64,000 bases of DNA from Vibrio sp. HI00D65. GTDB taxonomy: Bacteria; Pseudomonadota; Gammaproteobacteria; Enterobacterales; Vibrionaceae. How positions within the stretch are numbered: the first letter of the stretch is position 1; every line of letters starts with the position of its first letter. This document shows positions 54,017 through 62,969 of the stretch, piece by piece. The notes beneath the pieces are model-generated. The model was not told the origin of the DNA. It made no database searches and worked only from the letters and a program-made list of their open reading frames with translations. The DNA lies in the NCBI RefSeq assembly GCF_001635455.1, contig NZ_LWEH01000005.1, forward strand, positions 62,001 through 126,000, written 5' to 3'. A program made the position numbers and the translations under genes.

Positions 54017-54805
54017 CTAGGCTTTGCAGTTTGGCCTCGAGGCTTTTGATTTTGGCAACGTCGTGATCTTGGACTGTAGATCTTTGATTCGAGTACTGTG
54101 GGAAGGGTGTGTCGATAGTAATTCTGGTGGTTGGCTACCGCCAGATGCTTTCACCATGTTTTGCCATAAGTCGACACTCTGCCCTGGGTCGAAACCGGCT
54201 TGTGCCATGTACTCTAAACCAACTATGTCGGCCTCAGACTCTTGTGTACGACCATAGGGTAAAATCACGCCATACTGAACACCTAAACCTAACGCAGCCA
54301 TGGTTACACCTTGATATTGCTTGTATTCAGATGAACCCAAAGCAACACTCGTAATCGATAAACCTGTATTGGCGATCTGTGATTGGGACAAACGTTCGTT
54401 ACTGTGATCAGCTAAAACGTGTGCGACTTCGTGCCCTATAACGGTCGCTAGTTGATCTTGATTTACAGCTACGTTAAGTAGCCCAGTATACACACCGATT
54501 TTACCGCCAGGTAAGGCAAACGCGTTGACTTGGTCACTATCAAAAACAACCACTTCCCATTCGCTGAAATCTTGCTTAGGGATATGTTGAGTAATCCTAT
54601 TTGCTACACATTGTACATAAGCGTTGGTCTTTGCATCTTTACTGAGAGGTTGCTCTTTCTTCATCTGTTCGAAAGATTGTGCACCAAGCTGAGACATATC
54701 TTTGTCTGAAAAGAGCAGCAATTGATTTCTTCCCGTTGGGGAAGCGCTGCACGCGGTTAAGCCTGCGAGTGTGAGAAGCGAGGCAAACTTCATCCATGAC
54801 ATCAT
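54017..54805 (-). CDS. M48 family zinc metalloprotease lipoprotein (LoiP/YcaL-like)
   Basis: A 262-residue protein. The signal peptide ends at the lipobox LTAC and the mature part is an M48 protease with HEVAH in VIGHEVAHVLADHSNERLSQ (HExxH zinc site) and the third ligand region in TQESEADIVGLEYMAQAGFDPG. E. coli relatives LoiP and YcaL degrade misfolded outer-membrane proteins and their precursors. I chose the ATG at 54805 because AGAGGA precedes it by 6-7 bases; an N-terminal extension in the frame lacks homology. Confidence 0.88.
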   Translation of the reverse strand: MMSWMKFASLLTLAGLTACSASPTGRNQLLLFSDKDMSQLGAQSFEQMKKEQPLSKDAKTNAYVQCVANRITQHIPKQDFSEWEVVVFDSDQVNAFALPGGKIGVYTGLLNVAVNQDQLATVIGHEVAHVLADHSNERLSQSQIANTGLSITSVALGSSEYKQYQGVTMAALGLGVQYGVILPYGRTQESEADIVGLEYMAQAGFDPGQSVDLWQNMVKASGGSQPPELLSTHPSHSTRIKDLQSKITTLPKSKASRPNCKA

Positions 54806-54960
54806 ACAATATCCTCTGTGTATTCGGTTTTTATGCATGTTAACATCAACTTGCATAATGGCTAATAGCTATAAGATAACTTGTTAGATGTAAGACTCGA
54901 ACAGACACCAATAGCGAAATCTGCTCAAGCGATAACGATATCAATAATTAAGGAACCTGC

Positions 54961-55386
54961 ATGACCATTTGGAAAAAGCCTGTTGACCTAGATACCTTCA
55001 ACGCAACCTCAAAGAATACCTTAATTGAGCACCTCAACATTGTTTATACCGAGGTAAACGACAATTCATTAGTGGCAACGATGCCCGTTTGTAACTTCAC
55101 TCACCAACCACTTGGTATGCTTCATGGTGGCGCTTCCGTTGTTCTTGCAGAAACGCTAGGCTCATTAGCAGCAAATTTCTGTGTGCCAGAAGGCTACTAC
55201 TGTGTCGGACTCGATATCAACGCGAATCATGTAAGGTCGATGCGTGAAGGGCATGTAATCGGTACCGCCGAGCCTATTCACCTTGGCGTATCGACACAAG
55301 TATGGCAGATAAACATCACTGACGAGCGTCAACGCTTAGTTTGCACAAGTCGTCTCACCATTGCGGTAAAAAAACACAAGCGATAA
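54961..55386 (+). CDS. Hotdog-fold acyl-CoA thioesterase (YdiI/MenI-like)
   Basis: A 141-residue single-domain thioesterase of the YdiI/PaaI branch: THQPLGMLHGGASVVLAETLGSLAAN (catalytic Asp/Glu helix) and GLDINANHVRSMREG. Relatives hydrolyse 1,4-dihydroxy-2-naphthoyl-CoA in menaquinone synthesis, so a MenI role is possible but unproven. It is cytoplasmic and intact. The next gene (DUF3389) follows on the same strand after 77 bases. Confidence 0.85.
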   Translation: MTIWKKPVDLDTFNATSKNTLIEHLNIVYTEVNDNSLVATMPVCNFTHQPLGMLHGGASVVLAETLGSLAANFCVPEGYYCVGLDINANHVRSMREGHVIGTAEPIHLGVSTQVWQINITDERQRLVCTSRLTIAVKKHKR

Positions 55387-55463
55387 CTCGTCAGACTGTT
55401 AGGCCCATTGTGGTCTCCGGTTTTAACGCCATTATCCAACCATAATCCTAGTTTGAGAAATCC

Positions 55464-55697
55464 ATGGTCATAACCTTTAAAAGTGGAAAAGTCATTGCAA
55501 CAGCACATGAGCTTGTTGTGCGTTTAGATGGTGAGCATAGAGTCACGCTACAAGCACAGGTTGATGCCATTCAACTGATCGGAAAAGGGGCAAATGTCAT
55601 CTCCGCAAATGGCTCTGAGTGTAAGTGGTCAATAAAACTCGATGACGAGCACCAACTTCGAGATATTGCTAACGAAATAGGCTGTGATGTCATGTAA
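55464..55697 (+). CDS. DUF3389 family protein
   Basis: A 77-residue cytoplasmic protein of a small family common in Vibrio, with VRLDGEHRVTLQAQVDAIQLIGKGANVISANGSECKWSIKL. Function is unknown. It is intact and follows a thioesterase gene, but the distance (77 bases) makes co-transcription uncertain. The family assignment is from memory. Confidence 0.65.
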   Translation: MVITFKSGKVIATAHELVVRLDGEHRVTLQAQVDAIQLIGKGANVISANGSECKWSIKLDDEHQLRDIANEIGCDVM

Positions 55698-55859
55698 CTC
55701 TAGAGCGTCTGAGTACTTTTGGTGCTTGTCACTTCTCTATGTTTGAGTAGGCCTGCCTAAATTCGATAATTCTGTGTAAAAACATTATCAGTTAGATTGA
55801 TTTTCTCTTATAAAATGAGGAAACTGAATTCAATATCACTTGATTAAGTTTTCCTCTTT

Positions 55860-57551
55860 ATGAGTAGCCCTAGACTTCGCGTTCAATTCGAAACCCTATT
55901 TGAATACTTCGATGGTAAAGACTCTGATGTTCAGCTTGATGACATAACAGATGTGCTCTGTTGTACCCGTCGAAATGCTAGAATGGTACTCAACAAACTC
56001 GAAGAAGAGGGGTGGGTAGAGTGGCTACCTGCAGCTGGTCGAGGTAAGTTATCCCAACTCATCTTCAAGCAGAATCGTTGTGACGTTAGCGAAAACTTGG
56101 CAAGACGCTACTTAGAAGAAGGTAAGATTGGACAGGCATTGTCTGTTCTTGATCAAAATGCCGCGAAGCTAACTCAAGTCATCCAAAACTACTTGGGCGT
56201 TCAGTACCAAGAGGGCGAACAGGTTATCCGTTTGCCTTATTATCGTCCGCTCTCCATGCTTAACCCGACTAAGTCGATGCGTCGTTCAGAGCAACATATC
56301 GCCTGCCAAGTATTCAGTGGCTTAACCCGCTTGGATGAAAATGATCAGTTACAACCTGACCTTGCACACTCTTGGCAAAAAATCAGTGACTATCAATGGC
56401 GGTTTTTCTTAAGGCCAGGGGTTCGTTTCCATAACGGCGAACCGCTTATGACAAATCATGTTGTTGATACACTACTAGCCCTTGAGCCGCTCAACATGTT
56501 CTCTCATATCAAAGACGTGTCATCTCCAGCCAATTGCGTGGTTGATGTTTTCCTAACGCGGCCAGATAAATACTTCCCACTTGCGCTCACAGAATCTGTC
56601 GCAAAAGTAACGTTGCCGATGATTTTGCGAGGGGAGGACTATGATATTCGTCCGATTGGTACTGGACCATATCGCATTGAGAAGAATGACGAAAAACAAC
56701 TCGTGTTAACCGCTTTCAATGGATACTTTGGGTTTAGACCTCTGATCGATCGTGTGGAAGTTTGGGTTGTAGACGAAGCCTATTCATCAATGGTTTACCC
56801 GAGCCTTTCAAAACCTGTCATTGCTGACCGCGGTGATAGTGATGAGGTAGGACTTGACCCTGGATGTACCTACCTATTGCTCAATAGAAAGAAAGGCATA
56901 GCAAAAGACCCTAAATGGGCTGAGTTTTTGTCAAATGTTCTAAACGCTGCTGATCTATTCCTGCATATTCCGAAAGAGACAGTTATTGATATGGGGGTAT
57001 TACATGCTTACGGCATCAAGCCGGGTTGGTACGATATCAAGTTAAAAGTCCCAGTATGTCCACCAGCCGATACTAAGCCTTCGATTAAATTAGCATATCA
57101 ATGCCAACACCCTATGTTTCCTACGCTTGCCAAGGCCATTGAAACGGTACTCAAGGAATATAACGTCGATGTGGATCTTTTCGGTTACGAAACCGCTCCT
57201 CCTCATGCGGATACTGTGGATATTTGGATTAACCCTATGGGAATTGCAAATAACAGGGACGATGCGTTGGCATGCTGGCTTATGGATTACAGTTTTCTTG
57301 ATGAATCGAGCCCGGGAGAAGACTTTGATCAATGGTGTCATATGATTGATCGTTGGCGCTCAGGTGAATTTGAACAATTCCCGGCAAGGCAGCTTGGTAA
57401 ACAACTGGTACAAAGCAACCAATTGATACCTATGTTCCACTGTTGGTTAGGGGTAAACAAAGATCAGTGCGGTACCTTACAAAACGCGAAGTGTAATGCG
57501 CTTGGTTGGTTCGATTTTAGCCAAGTTTGGGTTAAACCTGACGTTGATTAA
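55860..57551 (+). CDS. SgrR-like transcriptional regulator with solute-binding domain
   Basis: A 563-residue protein combining an N-terminal winged-helix DNA-binding domain (CCTRRNARMVLNKLEEEGWVEWLPAAGRGK, residues about 30-70) with a C-terminal ABC-type solute-binding domain (RLPYYRPLSMLNP...FHNGEPLMTNHVVD). E. coli SgrR has the same layout and senses sugar-phosphate stress. An EamA exporter relic follows 36 bases downstream, where E. coli has the setA exporter, so the partner may have been lost. Regulation of sugar efflux is inferred from family and context. Confidence 0.88.
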   Translation: MSSPRLRVQFETLFEYFDGKDSDVQLDDITDVLCCTRRNARMVLNKLEEEGWVEWLPAAGRGKLSQLIFKQNRCDVSENLARRYLEEGKIGQALSVLDQNAAKLTQVIQNYLGVQYQEGEQVIRLPYYRPLSMLNPTKSMRRSEQHIACQVFSGLTRLDENDQLQPDLAHSWQKISDYQWRFFLRPGVRFHNGEPLMTNHVVDTLLALEPLNMFSHIKDVSSPANCVVDVFLTRPDKYFPLALTESVAKVTLPMILRGEDYDIRPIGTGPYRIEKNDEKQLVLTAFNGYFGFRPLIDRVEVWVVDEAYSSMVYPSLSKPVIADRGDSDEVGLDPGCTYLLLNRKKGIAKDPKWAEFLSNVLNAADLFLHIPKETVIDMGVLHAYGIKPGWYDIKLKVPVCPPADTKPSIKLAYQCQHPMFPTLAKAIETVLKEYNVDVDLFGYETAPPHADTVDIWINPMGIANNRDDALACWLMDYSFLDESSPGEDFDQWCHMIDRWRSGEFEQFPARQLGKQLVQSNQLIPMFHCWLGVNKDQCGTLQNAKCNALGWFDFSQVWVKPDVD

Positions 57552-57587
57552 TACACGGATAGCGCCAGGAAGGGCAAGGGAATAGTA

Positions 57588-57969
57588 ATGCAAACCGTCT
57601 TATTGACATTAATTACGCTGGTGGCCTTTGCGGCAAATTCTGTGCTTTGTCGATGGGAATTGATGGATCAAACCATCGATACTTTGAGTTTCCCCATTTA
57701 TCTGGCGCGTCTACTCTATTGATTTTGCAAGGTATAGCGTCCCAGAATAGGAACAATGCAACTGAAGCTACTCCCACAGCGCTGTTTTCCAAGCTCAAAT
57801 CTCGGTTCCGGTTATCGCGACACTCGGCGGCGTACTGTTGCTCTCGGAGCCTGTCACCCTGCAATTTGTGATTTCATCAACCATCATATTAGGCGGTATA
57901 AGCTTAGTGCTTGTAGCGGCTAAACTTAAACAATTAGAATCAGCACGTTACCTTTATGGCGAAACCTAA
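57588..57969 (+). pseudogene. Collapsed EamA/DMT transporter gene
   Basis: It opens like an EamA exporter (QTVLLTLITLVAFAANSVLCRW), breaks frame near 57695 and jumps to the last transmembrane segments (VPVIATLGGVLLLSEPVTLQF and SSTIILGGISLVLVAAKLKQ). A normal member would be about 300 residues; only about 120 codons remain and the middle is gone. The final codons overlap the start of the zinc-ribbon gene. It was probably the export partner of the SgrR-like regulator, with which it may have formed an operon. Confidence 0.85.
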
Positions 57970-58207
57970 CAAGAAACAACCGACGAAAACCGTTCAAATA
58001 TTTTGCGCTAAATGCAAAACACAGTTATTCAAATATCGAAAAGGCGGTAAGGGAGCGCTCGCAAAATGTTTTAAGGAAAGGATTGTTGAAGACTTTACTA
58101 CAGAGCCGTGCATTTGCCCTGAATGTGGAATTGAGTTTGCTCGAGATACGTTAGTACGCGGCACTCCCGCATTTAAGTTCGTGGGTGGTAAGGTCACTAT
58201 GAAATAG
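57956..58207 (+). CDS. Zinc-ribbon protein, 83 residues
   Basis: A small basic protein with two CxxC knuckles, FCAKCKTQLFKYRKGGKGA and CICPECGIEFAR, forming a split zinc ribbon. The N-terminus (MAKPNKKQPTK) is lysine-rich, fitting nucleic-acid binding. It starts inside the 3' end of the EamA relic, so expression may have depended on that operon. Homologues are common in Vibrio, but I know of no defined function. Confidence 0.82.
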   Translation: MAKPNKKQPTKTVQIFCAKCKTQLFKYRKGGKGALAKCFKERIVEDFTTEPCICPECGIEFARDTLVRGTPAFKFVGGKVTMK

Positions 58208-58229
58208 CCTTGAAGCTAAAACACAAAAA

Positions 58230-58257
58230 ATGCCACATCGTATAACACGTGTGGCAT
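58230..58257 (-). terminator. Terminator of the YjdF-like gene
   Basis: ATGCCACA pairs with TGTGGCAT around a 12-base loop. On the minus strand it is followed by TTTTTTGTG, so it should stop the gene at 58301-58909. Confidence 0.82.
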
Positions 58258-58300
58258 CTGAAAGTGAATCTTGGATAAACTGAGTTAACGAAGTGTTTGG

Positions 58301-58909
58301 CTACAACTTGGTACGTCCTTGAAGCTTGAGAAGCAGCAGTGAGACGATAGCTCCGGTCGTATCACATAGCATGTCTTTTTGCGCATCCCAGATATCACCT
58401 TGTGACCCAAGGAAAGCGATACCTTCATCACCACCTGCGATTTCAGCATACCACCATTCAATAATTTCATAGCCTGCCGCAACACTCATGATGGCAAACA
58501 GTGCAAAGAAGCACGCAATTACGGGCTGAGCCAGCTTATTCCGAATAAGATACTCAGCGAGTGGGTAGGCATAAAGTCCGATAGAGAAGTGTGCGACTCT
58601 ATCAAAATTGTTGCGCTCAGAGCCAATTAACTGATTAAACCACTCGAACGGTACTTCCGCAAAAGTGTACTTCGCGCCAATTGTGTGCAGTGCCAACCAA
58701 ATGAACATCAAAACATAAGCGGTTTTTGTAAACGTTAATTTTGTCGATAACCACCAAATCCCGACAAGAATCAGTAAGGCGGGTACGATTTCTGCTATCC
58801 AAACCGCTCTTGAAGACGGCACAAACGCTGAGAATAAAAAAACAACGAGATACAACGCCGTGAGCGAGAGTAGAGGTCTATTTTGAGCAAGTGGCGTAAT
58901 TATCATCAT
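58301..58909 (-). CDS. DUF2238 (YjdF-like) inner-membrane protein
   Basis: A 202-residue membrane protein with about six helices. The conserved core RVAHFSIGLYAYPLAEYLIRNKL, AAGYEIIEWWYAEIAGGDEG and GSQGDIWDAQKDMLCDTTGA defines the DUF2238/YjdF family. The acidic residues near the end may bind metal. Function is unknown. I chose the ATG at 58909 (second of two adjacent ATG codons is at 58906); upstream in-frame codons lack homology. Confidence 0.85.
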   Translation of the reverse strand: MMIITPLAQNRPLLSLTALYLVVFLFSAFVPSSRAVWIAEIVPALLILVGIWWLSTKLTFTKTAYVLMFIWLALHTIGAKYTFAEVPFEWFNQLIGSERNNFDRVAHFSIGLYAYPLAEYLIRNKLAQPVIACFFALFAIMSVAAGYEIIEWWYAEIAGGDEGIAFLGSQGDIWDAQKDMLCDTTGAIVSLLLLKLQGRTKL

Positions 58910-59104
58910 CAGATCCCATATAAGTTTTATGTATAGTTGCACAATAATGAACATCGTTCAATTGAGTTTTAATTAACAAAATTGTTGAAAAGTTGCGTTA
59001 TCGCACAGTATCTAGACGAACGGTTGCGAGAGTTTCACTAAAATTTGATTTACAACAAAGCGAACCATAAAATCCTCGTATCACTACATAACAAGAAAGA
59101 AGTC

Positions 59105-59944
59105 ATGAAACTGGAAACTGTCGATTATCTTGCTGACGACGCAGCAGAACAATTTGTTCGCTCTTTACGTGAAACTGGATTTGGCGTACTGAAAAACCAC
59201 CCCATCCCTAAAGAGCTTGTTGAGTCAATTTACGAGAACTGGTATCAATTCTTTATCTCTGAGGAGAAAGAGAACTTCCACTTCAATGTTGAAACACAAG
59301 ATGGATATTTTCCACCTTCAGTGTCTGAAGTTGCAAAAGGCCATACGGTAAAAGACATTAAAGAGTACTTCCACGTATACCCTTGGGGTCAAATTCCTGA
59401 GCAGCTTAAAGAGCAGATTCTAGATTACTACCAACGCGCTAATGCTTTTGCTCAAGAGCTATTAGGTTGGGTTGAAGCTCACGCACCTCAAGAAGTACAA
59501 GAAAAGTTCTCTATTGCTCTATCAGAAATGATCAATGGCAGTGAACAAACTCTGCTTCGCGTACTTCACTATCCACCGATGCAAGGTGATGAAGAACCAG
59601 GCGCTATCCGTGCTGCAGCACACGAAGACATTAATCTTCTTACTGTGCTACCTGCAGCGAACGAGCCAGGCCTACAAGTTAAATCTCAAAACAACGAGTG
59701 GCTTGATGTGCCGTGTGATTTCGGCAACATGATCATCAACATCGGTGATATGCTTCAAGAAGCATCTGGTGGCTACTTCCCATCAACGACTCACCGTGTA
59801 ATTAACCCAACTGGTGCACGCCAAGAAAAATCACGCATCTCACTGCCTCTTTTCTTGCACCCTAAACCAGAAGTGGTTCTATCTGAAAAGTACACAGCAA
59901 ATGAGTACCTAATGGAGCGCTTAAGAGAACTAGGCGTTATCTAA
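59105..59944 (+). CDS. 2-oxoglutarate/Fe(II)-type oxygenase (isopenicillin N synthase family)
   Basis: A 279-residue cytoplasmic enzyme of the IPNS/2OG oxygenase fold. The iron ligands are visible as HxD in AAHEDINLLTVLP and the distal His in STTHRVINP, and the co-substrate Arg is in KSRISLPLFLHPKPEV. Relatives in proteobacteria often oxidise small metabolites; the substrate here is unknown. I chose the ATG at 59105 after an AAGAAAG-type site; an upstream in-frame ATG at 59045 gives a basic extension without homology. Confidence 0.85.
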   Translation: MKLETVDYLADDAAEQFVRSLRETGFGVLKNHPIPKELVESIYENWYQFFISEEKENFHFNVETQDGYFPPSVSEVAKGHTVKDIKEYFHVYPWGQIPEQLKEQILDYYQRANAFAQELLGWVEAHAPQEVQEKFSIALSEMINGSEQTLLRVLHYPPMQGDEEPGAIRAAAHEDINLLTVLPAANEPGLQVKSQNNEWLDVPCDFGNMIINIGDMLQEASGGYFPSTTHRVINPTGARQEKSRISLPLFLHPKPEVVLSEKYTANEYLMERLRELGVI

Positions 59945-59964
59945 TTAGTCAGACTTTATACTCT

Positions 59965-59992
59965 AAAGGCCAGCATCACGCTGGCCTTTTTG
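59965..59992 (+). terminator. Intrinsic terminator of the oxygenase-like gene
   Basis: AAAGGCCAGC pairs with GCTGGCCTTT around a five-base loop, followed by T residues. Confidence 0.9.
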
Positions 59993-60107
59993 TTGTTTGA
60001 ACATATAACTGATTGAAATTTATTTAGTTTGAAACTCGACAAACCGCGATAGATCGCTTTCAATTAATAATACACACAAATGCATATGGTAACGGGCCCA
60101 ACCAATT

Positions 60108-60743
60108 ATGTTAGACAACCCAGAATCATCGAGCCACCAGGACATGAGCCGCCATTTTCATGCTCATATGGAAAACCCGTTGCTCTGGCCAATAATGGAA
60201 GTCCTCAAACAAAAGCCAAGTGGGTGGAAGGTGCATACCTTGGCTGCGCATCTTAATGAACTCGGTTTCGTTCCAGTGTTAGACCAAATTCCAGAGAAGG
60301 AGTTATTCAAGAAAAACTTCTTAATCATGAATGCGCTCTACCAACTGCAAGAGACACTCTATCCAGATAATTGGCTTCAAGTTCAGGCGATGGACATAGA
60401 ACTAATGTGCGGCCGATATTATGGAAGCACACACGTTATTGACCACCAAGACCCGTTGCGTGAGTACTATATTGACTGGTCGAACTACGAGGCCGAAGAG
60501 GGTGAAGTTAAAAGGCTATTGAATGAGTTTTGGACTCGATATAAAAAGTATGTCGGTGGTGTCGAAACAGATATGGATCGAAGCCGAGCATTGAGCCTGT
60601 TTGAATTACCGTTCGACGCTTCACCAGAAGAAATACGTAAACAGTGGAGACGGCTAGCGCTTCGCTGGCACCCAGATAGAGATAAAGGTAACACGGTTCA
60701 GTTTCAAAGATTGTGCGAAGCGTGGCACGTTTTGCGAAGCTAA
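60108..60743 (+). CDS. DnaJ-domain protein with N-terminal DnaJ-related region
   Basis: A 211-residue cytoplasmic protein. The C-terminal J domain is ALSLFELPFDASPEEIRKQWRRLALRWHPDRDKGN with the essential HPD motif, and the preceding 140 residues form the family's own helical region (WKVHTLAAHLNELGFVPVLDQ). It lacks the Gly-rich and zinc domains of DnaJ, so it should be a specialised DnaK co-chaperone. It is single, with a hairpin 36 bases downstream. Confidence 0.88.
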   Translation: MLDNPESSSHQDMSRHFHAHMENPLLWPIMEVLKQKPSGWKVHTLAAHLNELGFVPVLDQIPEKELFKKNFLIMNALYQLQETLYPDNWLQVQAMDIELMCGRYYGSTHVIDHQDPLREYYIDWSNYEAEEGEVKRLLNEFWTRYKKYVGGVETDMDRSRALSLFELPFDASPEEIRKQWRRLALRWHPDRDKGNTVQFQRLCEAWHVLRS

Positions 60744-60777
60744 ATTGTCCCGCTGGATGTGTTGTGGTTTATGAACA

Positions 60778-60810
60778 ACAAAGCCCCACTTTAGACAAGT
60801 GGAGCTTTGT
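60778..60810. terminator. Hairpin between convergent DnaJ-domain and PBP2 genes
   Basis: AAAGC-C-CCACTT and AAGTGG-A-GCTTT form a stem with one mismatch around a five-base loop. Flanking A/T sequence supports a terminator in both directions, though no long T run is present. Confidence 0.72.
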
Positions 60811-60822
60811 ACATTTTGTCAG

Positions 60823-62721
60823 TTATGAGTGGTCTTTACTCACACCGCTTTTGTGTTCAAATGCATAATCAAGCACTTTGCGGATGTAAGGTGCAGCAAC
60901 CTTAGAACCACCATTACCATGTTCAATAACAACAGTGGCAACGTAATCCGGATGTTCATAAGGCGCAAAGGCAGTGTAGAGCGCGTGGTCGAGTAGATGC
61001 CTTTCGAGCTCTTTGGAGTTGTACACCTGATCTTTTGCCAAGCCAAATACTTGCGATGTACCCGACTTACCACCACTTGTGTACTTGGTTCCTTTAAACG
61101 CTCTTCTACCACTACCGCGGCTGCCATGGTTCACTAGTCGCATCGCATTAATCGACACATCCCAGATTTTGTCTGGCACTTCATCAATAGATGGCATTTG
61201 CTTTAGTTCTACTAGCTGTTGGGTCTCAAAGTCTTCACCATGATCCAATGTTGCTCGCAGTATATGGGGAGGCATGACCTTACCGTGATTGACTAACACA
61301 GAGGTAGCTTTCGCAAGTTGCAGCGGGGTCGATGTCCAGTACCCTTGTCCAATACCGATCGGTACCGTGTCACCTTGATACCAAGGCGTTCGGTAGCGCA
61401 TCATCTTCCAATCTCGAGTCGGCATATTGGCGTTACTTTCTTCGTATATGTCGATGCCAGATGGCTTGCCAAAGCCAAAACGGTTCATCCATGTACTGAT
61501 CCGATCGATACCTAGGTCAAACGCCACTTGATAGAAAAATGAATCCACCGACTCTTCGATTGCCTGTGTTACGTCAACAGGACCATGGCCCCAACGTTTC
61601 CAGTCTCGCCACGCTTTGGAGTTAGACTTAGAGCCTGGGATACGCCAAACACCGTGGTCATTGCGAATTGTATTTTCTGAAATTACATGCTCATTCAAGC
61701 CCGCAACAGCCATGAACGGCTTAACAGTAGAAGCAGGCGGATAAACACCTAGCGTTGCTCTGTTTACCAATGGGTGGGCGGGGTCATTGAGTAATGTTTG
61801 GTAATTCTTACTAGAAATGCCATCAACGAAAAGGTTAGGGTCGTAACTCGGGCTTGATGCCATTGCCAAAACACTGTTGTCTTTCGGGTCGAGGATTACC
61901 GCGCTACCAGTACGATGGTCAAGCTGCTCAAACGCGTACTTTTGCAGTTCGAGATCAATGTTGAGCACTATGTCTTTCCCTGCAACAGGTGGAACATATT
62001 TTATGGTTCTGACGATACGGCCTCGGCTATTAACCTCAACCTCTTGATAACCTTTTTGACCATGAAGTATCTCTTCGTAGTATCGCTCAACACCAAGCTT
62101 ACCGATGATAGTGGTTGCTTGATAATTCGCTTCTTTGCCTTGTTCTTCTAGTTTTCTTAGGTCGTTGTCATTGATGTGTGCAACATAGCCTAATACATGA
62201 GTCAGTACTTCACCATTAGGGTAGAAGCGCTTTAAGCTAGTATCGATTGTCAGTCCGGGAAACAAGTATTGGTGAACAGAGAATTTTGCGATCTCTTTTT
62301 CCGTCAGATTCTCCAATATCGCAACGGACTTAAAACGGCGGGTGTTGCGATAGCGCTTTTTAAAACGCATAACTTGCTCCTCACTCAACGGGATGTACTC
62401 GTTGAGCTTGATCAGCATCTCGTCTACATCTTTTGTTTGCTCAGGGATCATGGTGAGTGAAAACACCAGTTTGTTTTCAGCCAACAACACACCATTTCTG
62501 TCGTAGATTAGCCCTCGCGTAGGGGCGATAGGGAGCACTTTAATTCGGTTCCCGTCAGCGCGGGTCTGGTAGCTATCAAAGTTTTGAACTTGGAGTCGGT
62601 ATAGGTTACCGACTAAGACGAGAGTGAAAAGCAGAATACCTATGAATGCGACAATAACACGGTTTCTAAACAGGTTTACTTCATTTTTATGATCGCGCAT
62701 TTTTACGCGTTTGTGGTACAT
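60823..62721 (-). CDS. mrdA: Penicillin-binding protein 2 (elongation-specific transpeptidase), paralogue
   Basis: A 632-residue inner-membrane class B PBP that cross-links peptidoglycan during rod elongation. An N-terminal membrane anchor (about residues 20-42) is followed by the non-penicillin-binding domain (APTRGLIYDRNGVLLAEN) and the transpeptidase domain with the active-site STVK in YPPASTVKPFM, SVD and KSGTSQ motifs, as expected for PBP2. E. coli mrdA sits beside rodA; here there is no rodA, dacA or lipoyl genes nearby, so this is likely an extra copy on this chromosome. I chose ATG 62721; TTG 62724 is possible. Confidence 0.92.
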   Translation of the reverse strand: MYHKRVKMRDHKNEVNLFRNRVIVAFIGILLFTLVLVGNLYRLQVQNFDSYQTRADGNRIKVLPIAPTRGLIYDRNGVLLAENKLVFSLTMIPEQTKDVDEMLIKLNEYIPLSEEQVMRFKKRYRNTRRFKSVAILENLTEKEIAKFSVHQYLFPGLTIDTSLKRFYPNGEVLTHVLGYVAHINDNDLRKLEEQGKEANYQATTIIGKLGVERYYEEILHGQKGYQEVEVNSRGRIVRTIKYVPPVAGKDIVLNIDLELQKYAFEQLDHRTGSAVILDPKDNSVLAMASSPSYDPNLFVDGISSKNYQTLLNDPAHPLVNRATLGVYPPASTVKPFMAVAGLNEHVISENTIRNDHGVWRIPGSKSNSKAWRDWKRWGHGPVDVTQAIEESVDSFFYQVAFDLGIDRISTWMNRFGFGKPSGIDIYEESNANMPTRDWKMMRYRTPWYQGDTVPIGIGQGYWTSTPLQLAKATSVLVNHGKVMPPHILRATLDHGEDFETQQLVELKQMPSIDEVPDKIWDVSINAMRLVNHGSRGSGRRAFKGTKYTSGGKSGTSQVFGLAKDQVYNSKELERHLLDHALYTAFAPYEHPDYVATVVIEHGNGGSKVAAPYIRKVLDYAFEHKSGVSKDHS

Positions 62722-62926
62722 CAAATCTTAGCCTGTTACATTTAGTTACACTGGTTTAGGCGGACTTTACCATAGCTTCGTAAAGACAATGTCATTTTTT
62801 ATGAGCTTCTCAAAGATAACCAGAGTTATATAAATTATGGGGAACGATGTGCTTGGTACATAACCAGCTCGTTACTCAACATTTGTGGTTCGCTAGTATG
62901 CGTGCTTGGATGAGTGGGAATAAAAT

Positions 62927-62948
62927 CGGCCCCCATCTTTGGGGGCCG
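62927..62948 (-). terminator. Terminator of the ABC-class ATPase gene
   Basis: CGGCCCCCA pairs with TGGGGGCCG around a four-base loop; the minus-strand side continues into TTTTAT. It lies about 20 bases past the ATPase stop codon. Confidence 0.88.
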
Positions 62949-62969
62949 TTATTTGATATTAATTAGAAC

